From: Candidatus Poseidoniaceae archaeon
GTDB taxonomy: Archaea > Thermoplasmatota > Poseidoniia > Poseidoniales > Poseidoniaceae
NCBI GenBank assembly: GCA_013329355.1
Contig: DUKK01000224.1
Span: 1-12,906 of the forward strand
Length of the DNA: 12,906 bases
Direction: 5' to 3'
Shown: positions 1-7,828 of the stretch, piece by piece
Position numbering within the stretch: the stretch's first letter is position 1
How the letters are laid out: every line of letters begins with the position of its first letter
Position numbers and translations under genes: made by a program
The notes under the pieces: generated by a model
The model's input: the letters and a program-made list of their open reading frames with translations, nothing else
Databases searched by the model: none
Told to the model about the DNA's origin: nothing

Positions 1-1784
1 AAATCCGTAATCAAGGCACGCCTTAACTGCAGACCGTCTCTGACCTGAATTGCTACTTTCTCGCCGATACCGTCATGCTGGCACAGTTCACGCAAAGCTG
101 AGTTTAATTGGTGGGGTTTACCTTTGACATCAAGCGTCGGACCAAATCTAGCATCGCCGGATGATGCATGGGCTGCGTCCAGCCATTCGAACATGCCGTC
201 AAGCGTGGTGACATGACTAGCAAATAAGGTGGCTAATTCTGGTCCGATTCCGGGTAATCCTAGGGCGTGAGTAAATTTGCCGAGGGTCATTTTATTGGTC
301 CGTGACAATTCTGAGAGAATGTTATCTGCAGACTTTTTGCCCATTCTCTCGAGACTCGTTAACTGTTCGTGAGTTAACTCGTATAACCCTGCAATAGATG
401 TTATCAAGCCTGCATCTAGTAGTTGTTCAACCAATTTTTCACCTATCCCGTCCATTTCGAGAGCTCGGCACCAGTAGAGAATTGATCGGCTAGTTCTTGC
501 TTCACAAAGCATGTTGTAGCACTTCAAAAAAGCGCCTTCAGCAACCAACGAAGAATCACACGATGGACAAATTTGCGGCGCTATTATCGCTTGAGACAAT
601 GGTAGGTTCTGAAGGAAGGGTGTTCCATCTGCATGGTGACGATTTGCTAAATCATCCTGTTTTGCCCGCCCCAAACTCTGCTCTATCTTAGGGATGACAT
701 CACCGCGCCGGACTATCAGTATTTTGTCGCCAATATTTACTCCTAATCTAGCAACTTCTCCAGGATTGTGCAAAGTGGTATTCTCAACAGTTACACCACC
801 GACGCTCTGTGGAGCTATTCTCGCAACCGGTGTCACATTGCCAGTCCTGCCTGTCTGCCAGTCAACACTCAACAATACTGAAGTTGCTTCCTCCGGAGGA
901 AATTTCCATGCAAGAGCCCAGCGCGGATGGTGGGCAGTCATACCAAGATTATCGCGCTGACGGAGGTTGTCAAGTTTGAACACAATACCGTCAATTTCGA
1001 ACGGATATTCACTGCGTTTAGCCACCCAGTGCTTGGTGTGTTCAATCATTGCTAATTGTGGGTGATCTGCCTCAAAGACCTCCCATGGGGCCGGTTCTAT
1101 TCCGGCATCTTGCAACCAAGTCAATAATTCGCTATCATAGGTTGCGGCTGGAGCCCCGTTGACGAACTTTACATCGTAAGCACAGAACACAAGATCAGCC
1201 GCATCGGCCTTACCATCACCATGTTTTTGTCGTAACGCACCGGAACATAAGTTACGGGGATTGGGAGATACGCTGCGATACTTCTCTTCAAACACCGCTA
1301 ACGGCATTACAACTTCTCCCCGAACATGACAATCGATTGCAACATTTAGCCGCAAGGGAATATTCGCAATTTGTTTTGCATTGAGTGTCACATCTTCGCC
1401 TCGCTCACCGCTACCTCTAGTTGCGGCTCTATGCAAATTTCCAGCAACATATTCCAGAGACAAAGCAGAACCGTCTAATTTTGGCTGTGCGAGAAATCGT
1501 TTGCCTCCAAAGGTGGATTGAGTAACAAAGTGAATAATATCCTCATCATTTGTTCCTTTATCGAGTGAGCGCATGGGGAATTTATGCTCAACTTTAACCG
1601 TACCTGGAAGCGGTTCAGGTCCCACTTCGTGTAATACTGGATTTTGTGGATCCAAATCTCGCAATTCATCCCACATCTGATCGAATTCAGCATCAGAAAT
1701 CTCTGGTGCCGAATGATTGTAGTATAGCTCACGATGGTAGCGAATCGCCGCTGAGAGATGCTTAATTCTGTCATCCTCTGCCAT
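1..1784 (-). CDS. ligA: NAD+-dependent DNA ligase LigA, C-terminus cut by the left edge
   Basis: The enzyme seals nicks in duplex DNA, using NAD+ to adenylate its active-site lysine, in replication and repair. The frame is open from the ATG at 1784 to the window edge (594 codons visible; E. coli LigA has 671). Visible parts in order are: the NAD+-binding domain Ia (YHRELYY and PEISDAEFD, residues 16-35); the adenylation motif KLDGSALSL with catalytic Lys102; RGEV (155-158); NPRN (175-178); EIDGIVFK (263-270); HPRWALAWKFP (286-296); the OB-fold stretch TGRTGNVTPVARI (311-323); and a Cys4 zinc finger (C406, C409, C422, C427). Helix-hairpin-helix motifs lie at DGIGEK (445-450), PGIGPE (511-516) and DGIGEK (571-576). 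A BRCT domain would lie beyond the edge. About 28 extra residues sit before the last hairpin compared with E. coli as I recall it. A GGATGG-like site precedes the ATG, and the gene follows the PPC gene by 31 nt. NAD+ ligases are a bacterial hallmark, known in archaea mainly from haloarchaea. The family assignment is secure. Confidence 0.95.
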   Translation of the reverse strand, partial: MAEDDRIKHLSAAIRYHRELYYNHSAPEISDAEFDQMWDELRDLDPQNPVLHEVGPEPLPGTVKVEHKFPMRSLDKGTNDEDIIHFVTQSTFGGKRFLAQPKLDGSALSLEYVAGNLHRAATRGSGERGEDVTLNAKQIANIPLRLNVAIDCHVRGEVVMPLAVFEEKYRSVSPNPRNLCSGALRQKHGDGKADAADLVFCAYDVKFVNGAPAATYDSELLTWLQDAGIEPAPWEVFEADHPQLAMIEHTKHWVAKRSEYPFEIDGIVFKLDNLRQRDNLGMTAHHPRWALAWKFPPEEATSVLLSVDWQTGRTGNVTPVARIAPQSVGGVTVENTTLHNPGEVARLGVNIGDKILIVRRGDVIPKIEQSLGRAKQDDLANRHHADGTPFLQNLPLSQAIIAPQICPSCDSSLVAEGAFLKCYNMLCEARTSRSILYWCRALEMDGIGEKLVEQLLDAGLITSIAGLYELTHEQLTSLERMGKKSADNILSELSRTNKMTLGKFTHALGLPGIGPELATLFASHVTTLDGMFEWLDAAHASSGDARFGPTLDVKGKPHQLNSALRELCQHDGIGEKVAIQVRDGLQLRRALITD

Positions 1785-1815
1785 GGTTTACCATCCTAGT
1801 CATAGGCTTTGAATA

Positions 1816-2298
1816 TCACGAAAATTGCAGTCCTAATAGTTGCACATCTGCCAGTGGGCAACGGGTCATAATAGCATGAGTCATCACGCGCAGATGGATT
1901 TCTGCAACCACTGCAACCGTACAAGAAAACATGTGACCAGCATGAACGGTACTGTCATCCTCTGACCAGCAACAATGGATGTGGGTAAACGGTTTGCCGT
2001 CCTGTGTTCGAGCAATGTTACCCGATAGGCTCACAAGCTCCGACGGGGACTCGAGGTTTCGCTTGATGTAGATGCCATCATTATTCATGTATCCATATAT
2101 GTTAGCGCACGTTCTTCCTATCCCGCTAGTGATGGCTGCAGCGTTGAAACCGACCTCATCTGCGAGTTTTTGCAAGGAGGCATGAATCTCTTCACCCGGG
2201 TCTATTCTGACTAGTAAATCCTCCCCACTTTTTGTCCATTCCATACCTGTGCCAAGGGTAATCGTCACTTGGTTATAGCGGTCATTCTGAAGTGTCAT
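1816..2298 (-). CDS. PPC/DUF296 domain protein
   Basis: This is a 160-residue single-domain protein of the PPC (DUF296, PF03479) type, the fold found alone in bacteria and archaea and attached to AT-hooks in plant AHL proteins. The signature is clear: GEEIHASLQKLADEVGF (35-51), AAITSGIGRT (54-63), SLSGNIA (90-96), then FTHIHC (104-109) and HAGHMF (119-124). Histidines 106, 108, 119 and 122 are candidate metal or ligand residues. The prokaryotic function is not established; DNA binding and small-molecule binding have both been discussed. The ATG at 2298 overlaps the end of the upstream membrane-protein gene by 17 nt and has no clear Shine-Dalgarno site. An in-frame ATG at 2244 would give about 142 residues, closer to the usual family length, and remove the overlap, so the start is uncertain. 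No signal peptide or membrane helix is seen. ligA follows in the same direction 31 nt later. Confidence 0.85.
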   Translation of the reverse strand: MTLQNDRYNQVTITLGTGMEWTKSGEDLLVRIDPGEEIHASLQKLADEVGFNAAAITSGIGRTCANIYGYMNNDGIYIKRNLESPSELVSLSGNIARTQDGKPFTHIHCCWSEDDSTVHAGHMFSCTVAVVAEIHLRVMTHAIMTRCPLADVQLLGLQFS

Positions 2299-2824
2299 CG
2301 GTCTGGTAGAAGCGCGCTATTGCGTGTTTTGCCATGTCTAAATCGTGATAATTTCCACCCAGCGGGAGCGGACCGAAGATGCCCCAACCTTTCCGCAGTA
2401 GCATAATCCTCCGTTTTGGCTGTTTTTTGGCTAACCTAAGTCTTGACCATTCATACCTCTGACCATCCGCAAAAAGATGGGTAGAGGTCACTGCATATCG
2501 TTTCGGCATGAGCAGATATATGATATGTAATGCCAGTAAACCATCCCAGATGATGCCGTAGATAATCGGGGTATTAGAAAGCGATATTAGCGCCCATGGT
2601 AGACTCATCATCGCAGCCATAGAAAATAGATTGCCCCACTGTCGAATCACTTCGTGAGCCCCTTCGCTGGCCCAAGCATAGCCTTCCCCAGGCAATTTAC
2701 CGAGGTTCGGAACATCTCGCTTTTGTTTAGTCAACCAAAAGGCGTCCCATAGCACAATCCCTGCAAGTATGGCAATAACAAAAATTGCGAATGATTCTGC
2801 AGAAGGTAAAGAGATTGACGACAT
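2282..2824 (-). CDS. Three-helix membrane protein of unknown function
   Basis: I do not recognise this 180-residue protein. It has three hydrophobic stretches, at about residues 10-29, 66-85 and 88-108. The second and third probably form a hairpin separated by a short polar turn. A basic, presumably cytoplasmic tail follows (about 109-180), including the clusters KKQPKRR and LRKGW. The tail, with YAVTSTHLFADGQRYEWSRL, looks like the small beta-rich 'PH-like' cytoplasmic domains of some prokaryotic membrane proteins, but this is only a resemblance. A TTG lies one codon earlier (2827), but the ATG at 2824 is preferred because an AGGAG site sits 8 nt upstream, inside the last codons of the beta-helix gene. 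This suggests translational coupling to that exported protein. Its 3' end overlaps the PPC gene by 17 nt. A role in anchoring, export or sensing beside the surface protein is inferred from position alone. Confidence 0.8.
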   Translation of the reverse strand: MSSISLPSAESFAIFVIAILAGIVLWDAFWLTKQKRDVPNLGKLPGEGYAWASEGAHEVIRQWGNLFSMAAMMSLPWALISLSNTPIIYGIIWDGLLALHIIYLLMPKRYAVTSTHLFADGQRYEWSRLRLAKKQPKRRIMLLRKGWGIFGPLPLGGNYHDLDMAKHAIARFYQTDDTSE

Positions 2825-2829
2825 CAATA

Positions 2830-5800
2830 TTACTCCTGTAAACCCCGCCTAGAGCGACTGATAAATACGCCAACAACGACCACAATAATAACCAAGAGGA
2901 TTAGGGTTAAAGAATCAAATTGGTTACTAGTTTCAGAACTGCCTTCAAGGACGTCAGGTATTCCATCGCCATCATCATCTTGGTCTTCAAATAATTCTGT
3001 TACCAAGCCCTCAGGACAATTCAGGTCATCGGGTTGACCATCGTTATCAGTATCTTGCCAAGCGCAAGAATCTAACGGCCACTCATCGCGTGAATCTATT
3101 ATTCCATCATTATCATCATCGGCATCATAGACGTCGGGACCGCACGATTGAGTGGTTGTCAAATCATACCAAGTAGTATCATCACAAGTTGAGAGATAAT
3201 CATTATCTGAATCTAGCAATTTTACCTCTAATGGGACAATTTCAGCGCTTTGGGCTAGATTAGTGTCAATAACTATGATCTGAAGTAAATAGTTGCCCGG
3301 AGATTCTAGCATTATTCGGTTTGATGCTTCATTTGCTTCAGAGAAATATACCTCACTGCCGTCCGAGTCGAATATTTGCCATTGATAGGTTAGGTTTTCA
3401 GCGGTGTCAAAATCATCAGTTGCAACAACTATCGAATCAAAGGGTAGTGTTTGCATAATAATGGTCGCTGAATCCGGTGTTGCTGACTCGATAACCGGTG
3501 GTTGGTTTTCTCGAAGGACAAATCTAATTGGCGCCTCGAGAGCCAATATTTCAAACACTGAGAGTAATTCTGTTTCAAGCGGGTGACCAAAAGAATTAGC
3601 GACAATCTGTACAGACACCATGTTTGCGTTCAGTGTTACATCGGCATGCCTGGTTTGCAACCTAACTACTGATTCGACGTTTTTACCATCAGCCGATGCA
3701 GTGATTATGCTTGCATCTGAATAAACGGCTGACAATGAGTAACTTGCCGGTTTTACGACCCCTAAATAACTAGATTCTAATTGGATGGTTTGGAAGAATT
3801 CTACGCTAGCACTATCATAAAGCGATAATTCTGGTTGCAAAGCAACATCAACCAGCTCAACAACAATTGGGCCTGTAGCATCAATTCCACCATCAATTGT
3901 CGCACTATCTACGCTCACTGGATAATTGTCAATAGATAACCCCGTAGCTGCGGAAATATTAGCATTGACAATGGACAATGGAGCTGTCGTTTCAACACCA
4001 TCGGCATGTAGGTCAATGCCAACTGTATAGTTACTCAACGTAATGTCATCTAAGCCTAATCCTGCAGAGTAGCGACCATGATGGCTACTCAAACCAACGC
4101 CATAGCCATTGCCTTCGAGAGTTACATCAGAGATAACCCCTGCTGAACTATCAAGATCAATTGCCGGCGCGCCAAACAAGTGAACTGATTCAAGATTTAG
4201 TGCGCGATTGTTAGCGCCGCTGATTCCTGCTGAGCCTCCGACAGTGCCAATTACTTCTGTGATCAGCAAATTGTGATTGATGTAATCAAGTTTGATTAGA
4301 TGGCCAGCTCCGTTGAACTCAATAGCTTGTAGACCATCGACTACACCTTCCACACTAGTGAGGATAACACCATCAGATGAACCTGGACCAATCGAGGTAT
4401 TGGTGATGGCGAGGTGGGCATTTTCTGCTCTCAGTGCTGGGCCATTACAGCGGTCAAGTCGGACGCTTACCAGATACAATACAATCGATGTCTCCACAAC
4501 ATCGATACAAGCACCACTTGCATCGCTTAGTGACGAATCGGTCAGTGAAAATGAACCACCATACTGTTCGTTAATTTCGATGAGTGCTCTGGACGAAGAG
4601 GAACGAGAGATCGATACTTGGTCGCCGTGAAAATTACCGCCTTGATACGCTATAGCCGGTGATGCCTCAAGCAGAGTAGTCCCTGACAATGCTAGGTTAG
4701 AGTACTGCGATTCCATGACCAATCCTGACCATCTATCGCCAAAACCAGTTGAGGAGATAGTTGCTGAACCAGCAATAAGACTCCCTGATATCGAAACCTC
4801 TACTCCATCCGAAATCCGTAGTACGACGTCGTCATCCAGAGTCAGTGTTCGGCCCAGGGGTATGGTTAAATCAGACTCAAGGTAATACGGGCTCCATATC
4901 GATTCTATTGTGACATCGCGAGATATTATTTCACCGACTTCTAGGGTAGATACGACAAAACGATGAGTCTTTGGCGAAGAGGTGTTCCAAGTAATTAGCT
5001 CATTATAACTTTGATATTGAAAGATGACATTTTGATTGGTCCCGATAACATCGCCTGATGAGTCTACCGCCCGAGCGGTTGCGACAACACTGACTTCTCC
5101 CGACGTATTGGTAACATAATTGACGCCGTTGAATTGAATTATCGCGTTGTTAATTGGGACTCCGCGATCGACAACTGAAATATCCAGTTTTGCGGTTAGT
5201 TCGAGTGAAGATGTACTCGACACGACTACCTCGCCCAATGCTCGACCATTTTCGATTACTAACTCACAACCTGGCCCTAACGTTAGTTGCTCGGTAATGA
5301 TTAGATTCATGGCTGATTTTTCTCCTTGGCAATACCAAAATACTGACGAATCGATAATGAGATCGGTTTCACTGCTGGTGCTGGTTAGTTCACTAGCGTC
5401 ATGCAGTAGGACAGTAGTTGACTCAATAACTGAGTTAGTGCCAGTTAGTTTTGCATTGTCTCGCAGGGTGATTACCTTACCCAGACTCAATTGTAAATTC
5501 ATGTCAATTAAATGAAGCACGGCATCGTCTTCTATTGTCAGATTACCAGTGAACGGTTGTGAAGAATCAAGCGATTGCAGAGTGATTGATTGGCTGCCTG
5601 AGATAACCCAATCACCGTTTGGAATAACTGGTATCTCAACTACTTGACCCGCTACGCCTCCGAACAATAGCTGTCTAACACCAGTGCCTTGAACACTAGC
5701 AATCACCAGAGAACCAGCAGAGAATAGCGGGATTAAGCAATCTCCATTTTCATCAGTTGTCATTTGAAAAGTGTTTGTATTAATTATTGCTCGAACGGCA

Positions 5801-7491
5801 TTTCCATCTGCATCAATAAATTTTACATTTGTCATGGTAAAATAGTCACTAATGTTTGTTGTAACTTCCAGATTGACATTATAGCCGTAATACAGGGCTC
5901 CTTGACCTGTAGCATCGCTATAACTTGGATTCGTGTTGATAGTGGTAAAATCAAGCGCATAGACTACTGAATTTAGTCCAACTTCTAACGGTTGATCATG
6001 TAGTTCTCCGACAAAGTGGTGCATGCTAAGTGTCGATGATTCAGATAACAATACTCCTCGTTTTTGGTATTTTGTTGTAATTAAATCAATTGAACCCGAA
6101 CTGTCAATAAGCTCAGTTCCAATCGAATTACCGCCAATATTCGCAACCACTTCTCCGATGTATTCTGAGCTCCTCATCGTTATACCGGTAGAGAAATTCT
6201 CAGTTGTTATACTAGCTGCTTGGATATCAGTATACCAGGCCTGTAAACCAATTGATAATGTGTCATAGCTCTCATACTGTTTGCTGATGGTAAGTCCGTC
6301 TATTTGGTGAATGCCGCCGAGGAAATCGATACCTATGGCGTCGCTTTGCTGCATCAAAATTTGATTATCACCGGAAAAAAATGTGTTGGTATTGCGTGTG
6401 ATAAGTCCTGAGGCAGTCGCTGATATGTTTGAGTTGTCAATAGATAGATTACCATTACCTGTCGCACGAATACCATATTCTGAGGCTCCGATATCAGATG
6501 AAATAATTGCATGATGCCCGCTACCTGAAAGGGCTATTCCACGTGTAGAATTAGTAATTGAAAGATTATCAAAAACACATAGGCCTAGACAATGCTGAGT
6601 CACTACTGTGTCCTGTCCAACTCCGTTGTAGACAAAGGATACATTACGGAGGGTTGTCTTTGTCGCTGCGCTTGCCTTTACCAGACTATTACCAGTAACA
6701 GAAGCTGTTGTCAGGGTAAAATCGTTTGAATCTGCCATATCAACAAGCAAGCTGAGGTGATTGCCCGTGACGTTTGAAGCCACGAATTTCACCCCTAGTG
6801 AGGAACTCAAACCAACGCTTACATTAGAAAACGCAACACTATCAACAGTTGCTAGGCCTGAAATCGCAACTATTCCCGAACCCACATAGCCCATGTTGAT
6901 TTTAGCAGCCGTAAGAGTCCCGTCTGAATAAATACCAGCTGACGAATTGGTCAATTCAGCATCCTCAATTATTGCAACGCCTTGATTTAACACGGCATCA
7001 TAATCAATTGAATCGGTAGTAAGGTTGGTCAGATGAGCATGGCCATAGTTTTTGACGGCAAAATAAGCGTCATTTACTGTCAAGTCATCGGCTATCAAAC
7101 TGCCCTCTGATTTAACCCCCACATTGGCATTCTCGATTATTACACTGTTAAGTGATGCGTAGCCACCGGGAGTTACAACAATCCCTTGCCACAAACCCTG
7201 CCCATGGGATGATTGAGCAGTCGGGGTGCTTGATGATAAGAAATGAGCCCCTTCTGCAATTAACGAACCTGATACCTCAATGGTGTGTCCATCCCCGCCG
7301 TCGATTACTGTACCAGGTTCAATCGTCAAAACGCTTCCTGATTCGACTAGAACATCAGCATCAAGTGTTACGCTACCAGACCATGTTGTATCTTCTGATA
7401 TTACAGAATTGTTTGCTGATAGTAACGGTAACAGCAGAGTTGAGAGGAGTAGTGCGACAATAAACTTGCTACACAACCGACACTGCCGCAT
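2830..7491 (-). CDS. Giant exported beta-helix surface protein with C-terminal Ca-binding repeats and membrane anchor
   Basis: This 1553-residue protein is built for the cell surface. An N-terminal signal peptide (1-26, hydrophobic core IVALLLSTLLLPLL, likely cut near LLSA-NN) is followed by right-handed parallel beta-helix repeats of the NosD/pectate-lyase-like kind. Three modules appear to follow one another: helix 34-550 with a small beta-sandwich (about 552-622, containing TTDENGDCLIP); helix 625-765 with a sandwich (768-850); helix 861-1245 with a beta domain (1246-1326). A PKD/cadherin-like domain follows (about 1328-1425, starting NQPPVIESATP). Next come thrombospondin-3-like calcium loops (1427-1515: DADDDNDGIIDSRD, DTDNDGQPDD, DQDDDGDGIPD), a transmembrane helix (1528-1544) and a basic tail (RSRRG). 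Surface binding, adhesion or polysaccharide contact are family-level guesses; I see no recognisable catalytic motif. AGGTGAT four bases before the ATG supports the start. The gene begins 35 nt after a tRNA and is followed 5 nt later by a membrane-protein gene. Confidence 0.93.
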   Translation of the reverse strand: MRQCRLCSKFIVALLLSTLLLPLLSANNSVISEDTTWSGSVTLDADVLVESGSVLTIEPGTVIDGGDGHTIEVSGSLIAEGAHFLSSSTPTAQSSHGQGLWQGIVVTPGGYASLNSVIIENANVGVKSEGSLIADDLTVNDAYFAVKNYGHAHLTNLTTDSIDYDAVLNQGVAIIEDAELTNSSAGIYSDGTLTAAKINMGYVGSGIVAISGLATVDSVAFSNVSVGLSSSLGVKFVASNVTGNHLSLLVDMADSNDFTLTTASVTGNSLVKASAATKTTLRNVSFVYNGVGQDTVVTQHCLGLCVFDNLSITNSTRGIALSGSGHHAIISSDIGASEYGIRATGNGNLSIDNSNISATASGLITRNTNTFFSGDNQILMQQSDAIGIDFLGGIHQIDGLTISKQYESYDTLSIGLQAWYTDIQAASITTENFSTGITMRSSEYIGEVVANIGGNSIGTELIDSSGSIDLITTKYQKRGVLLSESSTLSMHHFVGELHDQPLEVGLNSVVYALDFTTINTNPSYSDATGQGALYYGYNVNLEVTTNISDYFTMTNVKFIDADGNAVRAIINTNTFQMTTDENGDCLIPLFSAGSLVIASVQGTGVRQLLFGGVAGQVVEIPVIPNGDWVISGSQSITLQSLDSSQPFTGNLTIEDDAVLHLIDMNLQLSLGKVITLRDNAKLTGTNSVIESTTVLLHDASELTSTSSETDLIIDSSVFWYCQGEKSAMNLIITEQLTLGPGCELVIENGRALGEVVVSSTSSLELTAKLDISVVDRGVPINNAIIQFNGVNYVTNTSGEVSVVATARAVDSSGDVIGTNQNVIFQYQSYNELITWNTSSPKTHRFVVSTLEVGEIISRDVTIESIWSPYYLESDLTIPLGRTLTLDDDVVLRISDGVEVSISGSLIAGSATISSTGFGDRWSGLVMESQYSNLALSGTTLLEASPAIAYQGGNFHGDQVSISRSSSSRALIEINEQYGGSFSLTDSSLSDASGACIDVVETSIVLYLVSVRLDRCNGPALRAENAHLAITNTSIGPGSSDGVILTSVEGVVDGLQAIEFNGAGHLIKLDYINHNLLITEVIGTVGGSAGISGANNRALNLESVHLFGAPAIDLDSSAGVISDVTLEGNGYGVGLSSHHGRYSAGLGLDDITLSNYTVGIDLHADGVETTAPLSIVNANISAATGLSIDNYPVSVDSATIDGGIDATGPIVVELVDVALQPELSLYDSASVEFFQTIQLESSYLGVVKPASYSLSAVYSDASIITASADGKNVESVVRLQTRHADVTLNANMVSVQIVANSFGHPLETELLSVFEILALEAPIRFVLRENQPPVIESATPDSATIIMQTLPFDSIVVATDDFDTAENLTYQWQIFDSDGSEVYFSEANEASNRIMLESPGNYLLQIIVIDTNLAQSAEIVPLEVKLLDSDNDYLSTCDDTTWYDLTTTQSCGPDVYDADDDNDGIIDSRDEWPLDSCAWQDTDNDGQPDDLNCPEGLVTELFEDQDDDGDGIPDVLEGSSETSNQFDSLTLILLVIIVVVVGVFISRSRRGLQE

Positions 7492-7494
7492 GAA

Positions 7495-7501
7495 ATCACC
7501 T
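7495..7501 (-). promoter_or_regulatory. Shine-Dalgarno site of the beta-helix gene
   Basis: AGGTGAT on the minus strand matches the archaeal anti-Shine-Dalgarno well and ends three bases before the ATG at 7491. It supports a leadered transcript, and so argues against a promoter placed immediately at the start codon. Confidence 0.65.
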
Positions 7502-7526
7502 TTGCTACGCTAACATATCAACCAAA

Positions 7527-7604
7527 TGGTGGGCCCGCCCAGATTTGAACTGGGGTCTGACGGCCCCCAGCCGCCAAGTATAGGCCAAGCTAACCCACGG
7601 GCCC
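7527..7604 (-). tRNA. tRNA-Pro (anticodon GGG), CCA encoded
   Basis: The minus strand folds into a full cloverleaf. The acceptor stem GGGCCCG pairs perfectly with CGGGCCC, followed by discriminator A and an encoded CCA (7527-7529). The D-arm is short, with a G10-U25 wobble and the conserved A14, G18 and G19. The anticodon stem GGCGG/CCGTC encloses the loop CTGGGGG, which gives anticodon GGG after U33 and reads Pro CCC/CCU codons. The variable loop is 4 nt, and the T-arm is CCCAG-TTCAAAT-CTGGG. No intron is seen. The 5' end lies 10 nt after the rpoN stop codon and the 3' end lies 35 nt before the beta-helix start, so it is probably cut from a longer transcript. tRNA-Pro beside rpoN is a familiar archaeal arrangement; what follows it here is not. 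Confidence 0.96.
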
Positions 7605-7614
7605 AAGAATCAAT

Positions 7615-7818
7615 CTATTCGCTTGGTGCGCTGAATGGTGCGACCTCTTGGATTAAGTCCAAATGGCCAATATACATTCTGCGACAGCAATACCTCGAGA
7701 AGCCTACCTGATCTAGTGCATCAGATACTTCGGTTCCTGAAGCTACCATCTCGTTGAATTCTTCCCACTTATGGGCAATAACTGCTCCACAACTAAAACA
7801 TCGTACTGGAATTATCAT
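7615..7818 (-). CDS. rpoN: DNA-directed RNA polymerase subunit N (Rpb10 homologue)
   Basis: This small zinc-binding subunit of archaeal RNA polymerase, equivalent to eukaryotic Rpb10, helps assemble the D/L/N/P platform. The protein is 67 residues long. It begins with the family hallmark MIIPVRCFSCG and carries the atypical zinc ligands C7, C10, C44 and C45, the last two in RYCCRRM. KWEEF (17-21) and HLDLI (52-56) are also typical. The tail after LDLIQ is a few residues longer than in many archaeal homologues. GAGGTG (7825-7830), overlapping the rps9 stop, serves as ribosome binding site for the ATG at 7818. The gene ends the ribosomal operon visible here, 10 nt before tRNA-Pro. Confidence 0.97.
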   Translation of the reverse strand: MIIPVRCFSCGAVIAHKWEEFNEMVASGTEVSDALDQVGFSRYCCRRMYIGHLDLIQEVAPFSAPSE

Positions 7819-7828
7819 ATTTCACACC

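Noticed and set aside
1475..1774. 99-residue minus-strand frame near the left end
   Set aside because: It is a shifted frame inside ligA. The true frame starts ten bases earlier at 1784 and shows full ligase motifs.
2942..3210. Repetitive GAT/ATC-rich DNA that looks like a tandem repeat
   Set aside because: It encodes the Asp-rich calcium-binding loops of the surface protein. The repetition is at the protein level and is not an independent DNA repeat or CRISPR array.
7511..7521. TATA-like TTGATATGTTA upstream of the beta-helix gene
   Set aside because: A start site about 25 bases downstream would fall on the start codon and leave out the good AGGTGAT ribosome binding site. Transcription from further upstream is more likely.
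7526..7711. Plus-strand reading frame beginning MVGPPRFELGSDG, across the tRNA
   Set aside because: This is the well-known false protein made by translating the antisense of a tRNA gene; the region is tRNA-Pro and the rpoN tail on the minus strand.
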